From the NCBI GenBank assembly GCA_027482985.1, contig JAIXVO010000820.1, positions 1 to 15,055 of the forward strand: a DNA stretch of 15,055 nt. Direction: 5' to 3'. Position 1 is the first letter of the stretch, and each line of letters starts with the position of its first letter. A program made the position numbers and the translations under genes. Under the pieces are notes generated by a model. That model saw only the letters and a list, made by a program, of their open reading frames with translations, searched no databases and had not been told where the DNA came from. This DNA comes from Cyanobacteriota bacterium. Lineage in GTDB: Bacteria; Cyanobacteriota; Cyanobacteriia; Leptolyngbyales; Leptolyngbyaceae. Below, piece after piece: positions 7,037-13,389 of the stretch.

Positions 7037-8605
7037 ATGATCAGAGCAAATTCTGGACGGCGCGTTGTGAATGCACTAAAACCAGCGTTTCGCACTCAGT
7101 TTCCCTGGTTTGGGGTGAGCTTACTGGGGATTTGGTTATTTTCCTTGGGGATTCGGCTGTGGGGCCTAGGGCGGTTTAATACACTGGTGTTCGATGAGGT
7201 GTATTACGCCAAGTTTGCGCACAATTATCTGAGTCAGACCCCTTTTTTTGATGGGCATCCACCTTTAAGTAAGTACCTGATCGCGATCGCCATGTGGCTG
7301 GGTGACCAGATGCCCTTCGGTCAGACGGAAAAAAATGGCTTGACGGGCGGCTTGTATGCGCCGTGGACGTATCGCTGGCTGAATGCGCTGACGGGATCGT
7401 TCATTCCCTTAGTGATTGCTGGCATTGCCTACCAACTCTTACCCCGCCGCAGTTTTGCCCTGATCGCGGCGCTCCTCGCTGCCTGGGATGGGCTTTTCTT
7501 GGTGGAATCCCGCTATGCCCTGAACAATGTTTACCTGGTCATTTTCGGGTTACTGGGTTGGTGGTGTTTATTGCTGGCGCTCAACTGTCGCCCAGATCAA
7601 GAGACGGCGATCGAAGTCACGCGCCTGCAGCAATCCGGTTGGCTAGTATTGGCGGGGATTGGGTTTGGCTTATCGGTGGCAATTAAATGGAATGGGCTGT
7701 GGTTTCTGCTGGGGGCATATGGGGTATGGGGGGTGGCGCAACTGGTGAGGGCAGGAGGCGGGGGGCAGCGGGCAGCAGGGGAAGAAGGAGAGGTAAGGGA
7801 GGGGAGTCCGTTGTCGCGGTTGTGGGGGTTGCGGGGGTGGCAGGTTGGGCTGTATCTGGGGGTGATTCCGTTCGGGGCGTATGCGCTGAGCTGGATTCCG
7901 CATTTACGGTTGAATGCGAAAGTGGGGTATTGGACGGATTTCTGGACGTTGCAACGGGAGATTTTGAGTTATCACAGCCGGGTTGGGAGTGGGCCGACTG
8001 TGCATCCTTATTGTTCGACCTGGTATAGCTGGCTGGTGATGTGGCGACCGGTGGCGTACTTTTACCGCATTGCTGGAAGCGGCGATCCGTTGCCGACGGA
8101 ACAAGATCTATTGCCGACGAATCCCGATCGCGTCATTTATGATGTCCATGCGATCGGCAATCCGGTGTTGTGGTGGGCTTCAACGATCGCGATCGGGCTT
8201 GTCCTGGTGATTGCGGCTGGATTGCTGTGGCAATGGCTTCACCGTTGGCGACCCCAAACTCAGCCATCCACGGCGAACGCGCCGCAGTTGGCGTTACAGC
8301 CAGCAGCACAATGGCTGGTGCTGTTTCTTGCGGTCAATTATTTAGCGCAATTGCTGCCGTGGGTGCGGGTGACACGCTGTATCTTTCTCTATCACTACAT
8401 GGGGGCTTCAGTGTTTGCAGGACTGGCGCTGGCCTGGTTGATCGATCGCGGGTGGCACAGCGATCGAGCCAGTTGGCGGTATCTTAGTCTGGGTTTGTTG
8501 GTGCTAGGCGGACTGGCCTTCTGCTATTGGTTGCCCATTTATCTGGGTTTACCTTTAACGCCTCAGGAATTTAAGCAACTGATGTGGTTTCCTTCCTGGG
8601 TATAA
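7037..8605 (+). CDS. PMT/GT39-type membrane mannosyltransferase
   Basis: A polytopic membrane glycosyltransferase of the dolichyl-phosphate-mannose protein mannosyltransferase family (GT39, GT-C fold), which would transfer mannose from a lipid-phosphate donor to exported proteins. The 522 residues contain 'FNTLVFDEVYYAKFAHNYL' with the family's Asp53-Glu54 in the first external loop, 'FDGHPPLSKYLIAI' (His74), 'YRWLNALTGSF', 'LVESRYALNNVYLV', 'SVAIKWNGLWFL', and C-terminal 'FLYHYMGASVFAGLALAWLID'. Many hydrophobic helices are spread along it. GGGAGG lies 4 nt before the ATG. Residues about 239-258 (GGGGQRAAGEEGEVREGS) are encoded by a purine-rich dispersed repeat and are probably a tolerated loop insert. 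Acceptor proteins are unknown. Confidence 0.9.
   Translation: MIRANSGRRVVNALKPAFRTQFPWFGVSLLGIWLFSLGIRLWGLGRFNTLVFDEVYYAKFAHNYLSQTPFFDGHPPLSKYLIAIAMWLGDQMPFGQTEKNGLTGGLYAPWTYRWLNALTGSFIPLVIAGIAYQLLPRRSFALIAALLAAWDGLFLVESRYALNNVYLVIFGLLGWWCLLLALNCRPDQETAIEVTRLQQSGWLVLAGIGFGLSVAIKWNGLWFLLGAYGVWGVAQLVRAGGGGQRAAGEEGEVREGSPLSRLWGLRGWQVGLYLGVIPFGAYALSWIPHLRLNAKVGYWTDFWTLQREILSYHSRVGSGPTVHPYCSTWYSWLVMWRPVAYFYRIAGSGDPLPTEQDLLPTNPDRVIYDVHAIGNPVLWWASTIAIGLVLVIAAGLLWQWLHRWRPQTQPSTANAPQLALQPAAQWLVLFLAVNYLAQLLPWVRVTRCIFLYHYMGASVFAGLALAWLIDRGWHSDRASWRYLSLGLLVLGGLAFCYWLPIYLGLPLTPQEFKQLMWFPSWV
7750..7806 (+). repeat. Purine-rich low-complexity repeat inside the glycosyltransferase gene
   Basis: Near-pure G/A sequence built from GGGCAGC and GGAGAAG-like units, unlike the surrounding coding DNA but like 4253-4328. 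It is in frame and encodes a hydrophilic Gly/Glu/Arg loop between two hydrophobic segments. Confidence 0.65.
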
Positions 8606-8638
8606 ATTGGGAAGGCTTGACGAAGCTGGCACAAAGTC

Positions 8639-8667
8639 CTTAACTAAGGGTTAAGCTTTGGGTTAAA
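8639..8667 (+). promoter_or_regulatory. Cluster of three TTAA half-sites, Pho-box-like
   Basis: TTAA cores at 8640, 8651 and 8663 are spaced 11 and 12 bp apart in the contexts CTTAACTA, GGTTAAG and GGTTAAA. The first fits the cyanobacterial Pho-box half-site pattern YTTAAYYW read forward; the others resemble it on the reverse strand. A possible -10 (TACTAA, 8671-8676) follows. Mixed orientation makes the assignment to a PhoB/SphR regulator weak. Confidence 0.3.
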
Positions 8668-8685
8668 CAATACTAAAGTTGCATC

Positions 8686-8721
8686 AGCTGACGACTTGTT
8701 GATGACACAAGTGAGTCAGCT
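8686..8721 (+). other. Long stem-loop in the comFB leader
   Basis: AGCTGAC (8686-8692) pairs with GTCAGCT (8715-8721) and ACTTG (8694-8698) with CAAGT (8708-8712), giving 12 base pairs broken by a 1x2 internal loop and closed by a 9-base loop. If transcription starts just after the TACTAA at 8671, this would be the very 5' end of the RNA. Confidence 0.55.
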
Positions 8722-8786
8722 TCATAGAGTTTGCTGCCTTGCTACTGATCAGGGGATTGCGTTGTGATCGAGAAAATTCTAAATGG

Positions 8787-8818
8787 GGGGCGTTTTGACG
8801 ATTTGCCGTCCCTTTTTT
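8787..8818 (+). terminator. Likely intrinsic terminator or attenuator before comFB
   Basis: GGGGCG (8787-8792) can pair with CGTCCC (8807-8812), including one G-U pair, and six T follow (8813-8818). An alternative smaller stem GACG/CGTC (8797-8800, 8807-8810) uses the same right arm. It could end transcripts of the glycosyltransferase gene, or stop transcription prematurely 16 nt before comFB. Confidence 0.55.
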
Positions 8819-8834
8819 CGCAGGATATTAGAGT

Positions 8835-9329
8835 ATGTCAACCCTACAATCCGCCCAAATTTATCGCAATGTGATGGAACCGCTGGTCATTGAGGAAGTG
8901 GATCAGCAAATTCAACATCTGCCTGTTAAAGTTGCCCAGTATGTGAATCGCACTGATGTGATTGCCTACGCCTTGAATCGCTTGCCGCCATTGTATGCGA
9001 CGAGTGAGCGGGGCTGGCATCAACAACAGTCGAAAGTCGAGCGGGAATTGCGATCGCAGATCAAAGCTGCCGTCCGCCAAGCCTTCGCCGCCGTTCAGCA
9101 AGATCCGATCCGCTCGGTAGTGCCCCTTAAAGGACCGGAACAGGCGGCAGACAAAGCCCTGCAAGCCTTGAAAGAATTACTTCACGCCAACGAATTGTCA
9201 TGGCAGAATGTGGTGGATCGCGTGGAGCACGTGTTGATTCAAACGGCGCGGGGAGAAATTACCTGGCGGAAGCGGGGTAGTGCTTTGAGTGACAGTCAGG
9301 AATGGAACGATCGCCGCTATCGGTTATGA
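8835..9329 (+). CDS. comFB: ComFB-family protein
   Basis: A 164-residue cytosolic protein of the late-competence ComFB family, common in cyanobacteria and reported there as a cyclic dinucleotide receptor. The opening 'IYRNVMEPLVIEEVDQQIQHLP' and 'YVNRTDVIAYALNRLPPLYATSERGWHQQ' match the family core (about 9-65). A helical, basic middle and a C-terminal segment (about 110-150) follow. AGGA lies 9 nt before the ATG. The last codons overlap the next gene by an ATGA junction at 9326-9329. A structured leader with a terminator-like hairpin lies upstream. Ligand binding is inferred from the family, not from residues I can assign here. Confidence 0.87.
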   Translation: MSTLQSAQIYRNVMEPLVIEEVDQQIQHLPVKVAQYVNRTDVIAYALNRLPPLYATSERGWHQQQSKVERELRSQIKAAVRQAFAAVQQDPIRSVVPLKGPEQAADKALQALKELLHANELSWQNVVDRVEHVLIQTARGEITWRKRGSALSDSQEWNDRRYRL

Positions 9330-10054
9330 CCATGATGTTGCAACAGACGGGATGCAGGCTAGGCTTGATGCTAAGTGGCATGATCTGCCTGACGCTGGGA
9401 AGTGGAGCGGGGGCGACCCTGGCGATATCTGCAAAGCCGCATATGATGACAGTGCCCCGGCTGATCGCGATCGGCCCCCAACCGCTGACACTGGCGGCGA
9501 CAGACCCGCAACTGGCACCCGATTTGAAAGCGATCCTGGCGGGCGGCACCATTCAAGGGGTCGTCACCTCCAAAACGCCCTCTGCCATTCGGCTCTCGAT
9601 TCCCAGTTTATGGTGGGTAAGTGACCAGTTGGCTGATCTCCAACCGTTTGGCAAAAAATTTATTCAAGAGTGGATTGCTTACCCGCTGCGATCGGGACAA
9701 CCGGGGCGGGTAGATTTGTTAGTCAACCGGCAACAGTGGAGCTTGTTGGACTATTTTCAGCGGTATCAGTTTGTCAATAAGTTCAGCACGATCGCCCGCA
9801 GTTTCGGCTATAACACCAGAGTCTACGACAATCCGGATCGCCCCCCTGTGGCTCTATATACATGTGATTTTACGGCGGAGGCAGTCACCATTTTGAAGGC
9901 ACCCCCACCCGCCCCCACCTCTGTTCAGATGACAAACCGGAATACGGCAGTTCGAGCTGATTTAGCAAATCAACCCAGTTGCAGCCTACAAATGCGGGGG
10001 ATGGCTAATTTCTTGCGGCGACCTAGTCAATCACCAGCGCCAGTTTCCCCATAA
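9326..10054 (+). CDS. Conserved-looking exported protein of unknown function
   Basis: A 242-residue protein I cannot assign to a named family. It has a signal peptide-like start (hydrophobic about 12-32, likely cleavage after GATLA). The middle is the well-ordered part: 'SIPSLWWVSDQL' (92-102), 'WIAYP', 'RVDLLVNRQQWSLLDYFQRYQFVNKF' type sequence around 128-153, 'ARSFGYNTRVYDN' and 'VALYTCDF' (175-182). This pattern looks like one I have seen in cyanobacterial proteins of unknown function. The C-terminal 60 residues are Pro/Ser/Asn-rich and disordered-looking. ATG 9326 overlaps the comFB TGA, suggesting translational coupling; an in-frame ATG at 9302 is possible but lies deeper in comFB. The 3' end overlaps the convergent oxidoreductase gene by 32 bp. 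Confidence 0.75.
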   Translation: MTMMLQQTGCRLGLMLSGMICLTLGSGAGATLAISAKPHMMTVPRLIAIGPQPLTLAATDPQLAPDLKAILAGGTIQGVVTSKTPSAIRLSIPSLWWVSDQLADLQPFGKKFIQEWIAYPLRSGQPGRVDLLVNRQQWSLLDYFQRYQFVNKFSTIARSFGYNTRVYDNPDRPPVALYTCDFTAEAVTILKAPPPAPTSVQMTNRNTAVRADLANQPSCSLQMRGMANFLRRPSQSPAPVSP

Positions 10055-11021
10055 AGCCCCCCGTTGCCAAAGTGTGGTGAGCCTCAGCCGCTGCCGCTAA
10101 CGGGAAGGTGCGATCGCAGTGAATCCGCAACCGCCCATCATCAATTAAGCGGGCGCACTGTTCCAGAATTTTGGCTTGGGCGATTTGTTCCGCCACTAAC
10201 CCCTTTAACATCGGCGTTAACATCAGTTCAAAACTCACCCGTTGGTTGCGATTGCGGGCGATTTTCCAATTAATAGCCGGGTCGGGTTCCAGAATTGTCA
10301 CCACGTCGCCGTAAATTTGCACCGCTTCAAAACTTTTGCCCAAGGTCGCTCCCCCCACCGTATCAAACGCGATCTCGACACCTTCTCCCTGCGTCCAGTC
10401 CAGCGTCGCCGCCACAAAATCCGTGTCGCGGTAGTTGATCACGTGTTCTGCCCCTAACGCCCGGACAAACTCGGCTTTTGCGGGAGAACTGATCGTCGTG
10501 GCGACCCTTGCTCCTTGCAACCGGGCTAACTGAATCGCGACATGACCCACCCCGCCAGCTCCCGCATGGATCAGGACTCGTTGTCCCGCGTGTAACCGAG
10601 CGCGATCGAACAGTGCTTCCCAGGCGGTAATCAGCACCAAGGGGGCAGCGGCAGCGGCAGCAAAACTCAGCGATCGCGGTTTAGCGGCAACAAACCGTTC
10701 ATCCACGATCGCCCATTCTGCATAGGTACCGGGTTGCCCACCCAACCCGCCCTGGCAAAAATACACCTCATCCCCCGGTCGGAAGCGCTGCACCTCCCGC
10801 CCCACTGCCTCCACAATGCCCGCCCCATCACAGCCCAAGATCGCTGGCATTTGATCGGGGAAGAAGGTGCCCCGCTGCCGCAGTTTCATATCAATTGGAT
10901 TCACCCCTGCCGCCTTTAGCCGGATACGCAGGCTTGTAGGCAAATGTAATTCAGGGGTAGCGACTTCCCCCCATTGCAACCTTGATGGGTCACCGGGAGC
11001 CGTTAACAAAATCGCTTTCAT
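10023..11021 (-). CDS. Zinc-independent MDR quinone oxidoreductase
   Basis: A cytosolic NADPH-dependent medium-chain dehydrogenase/reductase of the quinone oxidoreductase (zeta-crystallin-like) type. The 332 residues show the GroES-like N-terminal domain ('LKAAGVNPIDMKLRQRG', 'LGCDGAGIVEAVG', 'GDEVYF'), then the Rossmann domain with 'VLIHAGAGGVGHVAIQLARLQGA' (glycine motif about 153-159), 'LGAEHVINYRDTDF' and 'VEIAFDTVGGATL'. The catalytic and structural zinc ligands of alcohol dehydrogenases are absent, as expected for this branch. I start at ATG 11021 because homologues begin MKAI; ATGs at 11036 and 11039 are in frame, and none has a clear Shine-Dalgarno. It is divergent from the gene at 11188. 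The physiological substrate is unknown. Confidence 0.9.
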   Translation of the reverse strand: MKAILLTAPGDPSRLQWGEVATPELHLPTSLRIRLKAAGVNPIDMKLRQRGTFFPDQMPAILGCDGAGIVEAVGREVQRFRPGDEVYFCQGGLGGQPGTYAEWAIVDERFVAAKPRSLSFAAAAAAPLVLITAWEALFDRARLHAGQRVLIHAGAGGVGHVAIQLARLQGARVATTISSPAKAEFVRALGAEHVINYRDTDFVAATLDWTQGEGVEIAFDTVGGATLGKSFEAVQIYGDVVTILEPDPAINWKIARNRNQRVSFELMLTPMLKGLVAEQIAQAKILEQCARLIDDGRLRIHCDRTFPLAAAAEAHHTLATGGFMGKLALVID

Positions 11022-11177
11022 CAGGTTTCTATCCATCATGCGAATAAAAAATACAATACAGAAACACCAATATATTTACTTTTGTCAACCCTCTGAAGAC
11101 CGAGCAAAACACCAATCCTGCTCTGTTAGAAAGATAATATCAATGGGATGTATAGAAGAATCCCTTGCTTACCTTCT

Positions 11178-11181
11178 GGAG
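11178..11181 (+). promoter_or_regulatory. Ribosome binding site for the 119-residue protein
   Basis: GGAG sits 6 nt before ATG 11188. The alternative in-frame ATG at 11143 has no such site, so the shorter form is preferred. Confidence 0.5.
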
Positions 11182-11187
11182 CTACGC

Positions 11188-11547
11188 ATGATTGACCGAG
11201 CCGATACCATTCAATTAACTGAACTCACAGATGAAAACTTGCTGGAAATTTGTCGGGCGGCGCAAGTGATTGCCTGTGAATGTCCAGCTTATATTGCGCG
11301 GATTCTTCGCCAAGTGAGGGTCTTTCGAGAGTATACGACGAATTGCATGGAACAGTTTCCGGCCGATCATGAGACGCACGAATGGTTGGCAACCCAGGCA
11401 ATGGCGGTAGAAGAAATCTTATTTCGCACCATGGTGGAGTTGATGCAGCGGGAAGGCTTGATTGACGGTGGCTGTAACGTTTCGTTAAGTAAATTATCCG
11501 ATCGCGCCCGTTCCACTATGTTGAAACAAATTGGCAAGACGAGTTGA
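11188..11547 (+). CDS. Small cysteine-containing protein of unknown function
   Basis: A 119-residue, mostly helical, cytosolic-looking protein with no signal peptide or membrane segment. I do not recognise a named family. The first half reads 'IQLTELTDENLLEICRAAQVIACECPAYIARILRQV', with an amphipathic pattern and a Cys-Glu-Cys-Pro motif (Cys30, Cys32); further cysteines are at 22, 53 and 96. The C-terminal part 'LMQREGLID...VSLSKLSDRARSTMLKQIG' also looks helical. The sequence has clear coding character and a good ribosome binding site, and the frame extends upstream through ATG 11143 into the intergenic region. It is divergent from the oxidoreductase gene (166 bp apart) and 109 bp ahead of a phosphoesterase. 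The cysteines could bind metal or sense redox, but this is speculation. Confidence 0.75.
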   Translation: MIDRADTIQLTELTDENLLEICRAAQVIACECPAYIARILRQVRVFREYTTNCMEQFPADHETHEWLATQAMAVEEILFRTMVELMQREGLIDGGCNVSLSKLSDRARSTMLKQIGKTS

Positions 11548-11613
11548 ATCGCTATCCTGTAATGACTCAACGGCGACCGCCGATTCGCTGCTGGGCGGCG
11601 TGGTCATCTCTTC

Positions 11614-11635
11614 CTTCCAGCCCTTATTCTGGAAG
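11614..11635 (+). other. Hairpin upstream of the phosphoesterase gene
   Basis: CTTCCAG (11614-11620) and CTGGAAG (11629-11635) form a perfect 7-bp stem with an 8-base loop, 21 nt before the ATG at 11657. It has no T-run. It could end the upstream message, stabilise the downstream one or affect its translation. Confidence 0.4.
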
Positions 11636-11656
11636 AAGTAAGGAAAGGTAAGTGGG

Positions 11657-12607
11657 ATGGCGCAAGTTGAACCGGAACAGATCATTACCCTGGCGGTGGT
11701 GGGGGATGTCCATGATCAGTGGGAACCAGCCGATCAGGATGCGTTGCACCAGTTGGGGGTCGATCTGGTGTTATTCGTGGGTGATTTGGGTAACGAGTCG
11801 GTGGACGTGGTGCGGGCGATCGCGGCTCTGGATCTGCCGAAAGCGGTGATTTTGGGCAACCATGATGCCTGGTATACGGCAACTGATTGGGGGCGGAAGA
11901 AATGCCCCTATGATCGCCGTCTGGAAAACCGCTTTCAGCAACAACTCGATTTATTAGGTGATGTGCACGTCGGCTATGGCAGTCTAGATTTTCCCCAGTT
12001 TGGGCTGTCTGTGGTCGGTGCCCGTCCCTTCAGTTGGGGTGGCTCTGAGTGGAAATATACTGACTTTTACGAGACTCATTACGGAGTCGGTAGCTTTTTG
12101 GAATCGACTGACCGCATTGTCCAGGCTGCACAGCAAGCTCAGTTTGAAACCTTATTGATGTTGGGGCATTGTGGTGCGTTGGGGTTAGGCGATCGCCCAG
12201 AAGATCCCTGTGGGAAAGATTGGCAACCACTGGGGGGTGATCATGGCGATCCCGATATGGCGGCCGCGATCACGCTCCTGCGAAAAACCCCCAAAACAAT
12301 TCCCCTGGTCGCCTTTGGGCATATGCACCACACCTTGCGCCACACCAAGCACCAGTTACGCACCCCCGTCGCGCTACGGCAAGGCACACTTTATTTGAAT
12401 GCGGCTCGCGTGCCGCGAATTGTGCAAGAGGAGCAACTGCGCCGCCGCAATTTTTCGCTCGTCCAACTGCATCAGGGGCGCGTGCTCGAAGTGTCGCTGG
12501 TCTGGGTCGATCAAACCCAGCGGGTGGTCAGCCAGGAAATTTTGTTTACGCCCCCCCTATCAGCCGCCCCGCGCTCATCCCAAACTACAGCTTTTCTAAA
12601 AAAATAG
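11657..12607 (+). CDS. Calcineurin-like metallophosphoesterase (TIGR04168-like)
   Basis: A cytosolic dinuclear-metal phosphoesterase. All blocks of the fold are present in the 316 residues: 'VVGDVHDQW' (Asp17, His19), 'LFVGDLGNE' (Asp43), 'ILGNHDAWY' (Asn68, His69, Asp70), 'MLGHCGALGLG' (170-173) and 'AFGHMHHTLR' (221-225). The long inserts between blocks, including 'KKCPYDRRLENRF' and 'GARPFSWGGSEWKY', fit the TIGR04168 group found in cyanobacteria and plants; no substrate is established that I know of. AAGG precedes the ATG by about 8 nt. The TAG stop lies inside the hairpin of a minus-strand terminator belonging to the convergent small genes. Confidence 0.88.
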   Translation: MAQVEPEQIITLAVVGDVHDQWEPADQDALHQLGVDLVLFVGDLGNESVDVVRAIAALDLPKAVILGNHDAWYTATDWGRKKCPYDRRLENRFQQQLDLLGDVHVGYGSLDFPQFGLSVVGARPFSWGGSEWKYTDFYETHYGVGSFLESTDRIVQAAQQAQFETLLMLGHCGALGLGDRPEDPCGKDWQPLGGDHGDPDMAAAITLLRKTPKTIPLVAFGHMHHTLRHTKHQLRTPVALRQGTLYLNAARVPRIVQEEQLRRRNFSLVQLHQGRVLEVSLVWVDQTQRVVSQEILFTPPLSAAPRSSQTTAFLKK

Positions 12608-12627
12608 CTCCAGCAGCACTGGAGCTA
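12598..12627 (-). terminator. Intrinsic terminator of the small-gene operon
   Basis: On the minus strand, a perfect 9-bp stem (TAGCTCCAG with CTGGAGCTA; 12619-12627 and 12605-12613) with a 5-base loop is followed by seven T (A12598-12604 on plus). It lies 35 nt after the stop of the 69-residue gene. On the plus strand the stem is not followed by T, so it would serve the convergent phosphoesterase gene poorly. Confidence 0.85.
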
Positions 12628-12662
12628 ACTCTCTAAAGGGAGAAATCAATAACACAAAGCTT

Positions 12663-12872
12663 TTACAGGTCAATGTTGATTTGCAGCGGTTTAGCAGTGC
12701 CGCGCTTTTGGTGAATTCTTTCGTTAATCGCATCCTCAATTTGCTGCCGACGGTGCCGGTCATATCCAGTGACAACTGGATATGTGGGGTGATTGAATTC
12801 GACTGGACCACCGAGCGCTTCCACACCAGATGTGGGTTGGGATGGTTGGGGACGATTTACATGAGAATTCAT
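12663..12872 (-). CDS. Small soluble protein of unknown function, second gene of a two-gene unit
   Basis: A 69-residue protein with no signal peptide or hydrophobic segment. The first half is rich in Pro, Ser and Gly; the second holds a strongly charged helix 'GYDRHRRQQIEDAINERIHQKRG' in pattern, then a short hydrophobic end (LQINIDL). I do not recognise the family. Support for a real gene: AGGA with a 9-nt gap before ATG, an 18-bp spacing from the signal-bearing small gene upstream on the same strand, and a textbook terminator 35 nt downstream. The opposite-strand open frame over this region lacks any ribosome binding site. The helix could mediate binding to a protein or nucleic acid; no function is claimed. 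Confidence 0.75.
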   Translation of the reverse strand: MNSHVNRPQPSQPTSGVEALGGPVEFNHPTYPVVTGYDRHRRQQIEDAINERIHQKRGTAKPLQINIDL

Positions 12873-12890
12873 GGGGGGCTTTCCTGTAGT

Positions 12891-13043
12891 CTATTGATGG
12901 GCAACGGTCATAGTCGGCGCGATCGCGCGATTCAAAGCAGGTCTGGCAGTCGTCACGCTAGAGCACATGGAAATCAACAACAAGAAACCAAAAATCGCGA
13001 TCGCGGTTTGACAGAAGAGCGGAAATTCAGAACTCCGGTTCAT
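12891..13043 (-). CDS. Tiny exported or membrane peptide, first gene of a two-gene unit
   Basis: A 50-residue product, easily missed by length cut-offs. It opens with a short polar stretch (MNRSSEFPLF), then a hydrophobic core (about 12-26: TAIAIFGFLLLISM), then 'CSSVTTARPALNRAIAPTMTVAHQ'. Cleavage near TTA-R would release a peptide of under 20 residues; Cys27 after LLLISM hints at a lipoprotein site, but Met at -1 does not fit the lipobox well. Evidence for a gene is a perfect AGGAGG 5 nt before the ATG, the close downstream partner and the shared terminator. A HIP1 site lies within the coding part. I cannot name a family. Confidence 0.7.
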   Translation of the reverse strand: MNRSSEFPLFCQTAIAIFGFLLLISMCSSVTTARPALNRAIAPTMTVAHQ

Positions 13044-13048
13044 AACAA

Positions 13049-13054
13049 CCTCCT
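13049..13054 (-). promoter_or_regulatory. Perfect Shine-Dalgarno for the 50-residue gene
   Basis: AGGAGG on the minus strand with a 5-nt spacer to the ATG at 13043. It is the strongest ribosome binding site in the window and the main evidence that the tiny frame is translated. Confidence 0.8.
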
Positions 13055-13063
13055 GGTTAGCGG

Positions 13064-13107
13064 TAGAGACTTATCTGGTTTCTTGGTGTTTCTGGTTCAA
13101 GTCTCTA
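13064..13107. promoter_or_regulatory. Inverted repeat with internal direct repeats before the small genes
   Basis: TAGAGACTT (13064-13072) and AAGTCTCTA (13099-13107) are perfect 9-bp inverted arms. The 26-bp spacer carries two copies of TCTGGTT (13074-13080, 13091-13097). The element ends 10 bp before the AGGAGG. A possible -10 (TATAGA on minus, 13104-13109) overlaps the distal arm, so it may be an operator; it could instead be an RNA stem. Confidence 0.45.
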
Positions 13108-13254
13108 TAGGTTTAATCATCGAGTACATTCCCCATTCCCGAAGTGATGCCAGGATGCTGTTTGTGTGAGAATAAGCTCAGTTTTTTTGTGAGTTTAAGC
13201 AAGCAACTGGGTGACCTTAAGCTGGGGAACGTGTGAGGCGGATCACTGGCAGGA

Positions 13255-13282
13255 AGATAGGAGTCAGAAGTCAGGAGGAACA
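13255..13282 (+). repeat. CAGGAGTCAG-type low-complexity repeat
   Basis: A short run of GATAGGAGTCAGAAGTCAGG units, the same dispersed type as 4305-4328. Its reverse-complement form recurs at 13390-13475, so the two patches flank about 110 bp of other repeat-like sequence as inverted copies. Confidence 0.65.
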
Positions 13283-13344
13283 AGCGCAAACCCTGTAGGG
13301 CCGTGGTGCACTCCGACCAACTCTTTGCCCTCTCGCCTATTGTT

Positions 13345-13365
13345 AGACGTGCCAGCGGCACGTCT
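13345..13365. repeat. Palindromic AGACGTGCC repeat
   Basis: AGACGTGCC and GGCACGTCT (13345-13353, 13357-13365) form a perfect 9-bp stem with a 3-base loop, continued by TCTACGAA. This GTAGAGACGTGCC-type palindrome is a familiar dispersed element in filamentous cyanobacterial genomes. The nearby CCCTGTAGGG (around 13291-13300) is of the same repeat style. No T-run follows. Confidence 0.65.
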
Positions 13366-13389
13366 CTACGAAATCTCCGCCATTCCCGG

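Noticed and set aside
7670..8104. Proline-rich minus-strand frames opposite the glycosyltransferase
   Set aside because: Mirror images of the GA-rich repeat and membrane-helix codons; no gene features.
12681..13169. 162-codon plus-strand open frame
   Set aside because: No ribosome binding site and no recognisable motif. It is antisense to the two small genes, which have Shine-Dalgarno sites and a terminator.
13160..13190. T7 tract after TGAG/CTCA as a plus-strand terminator
   Set aside because: The stem is only 4 bp and no plus-strand gene ends upstream of it.
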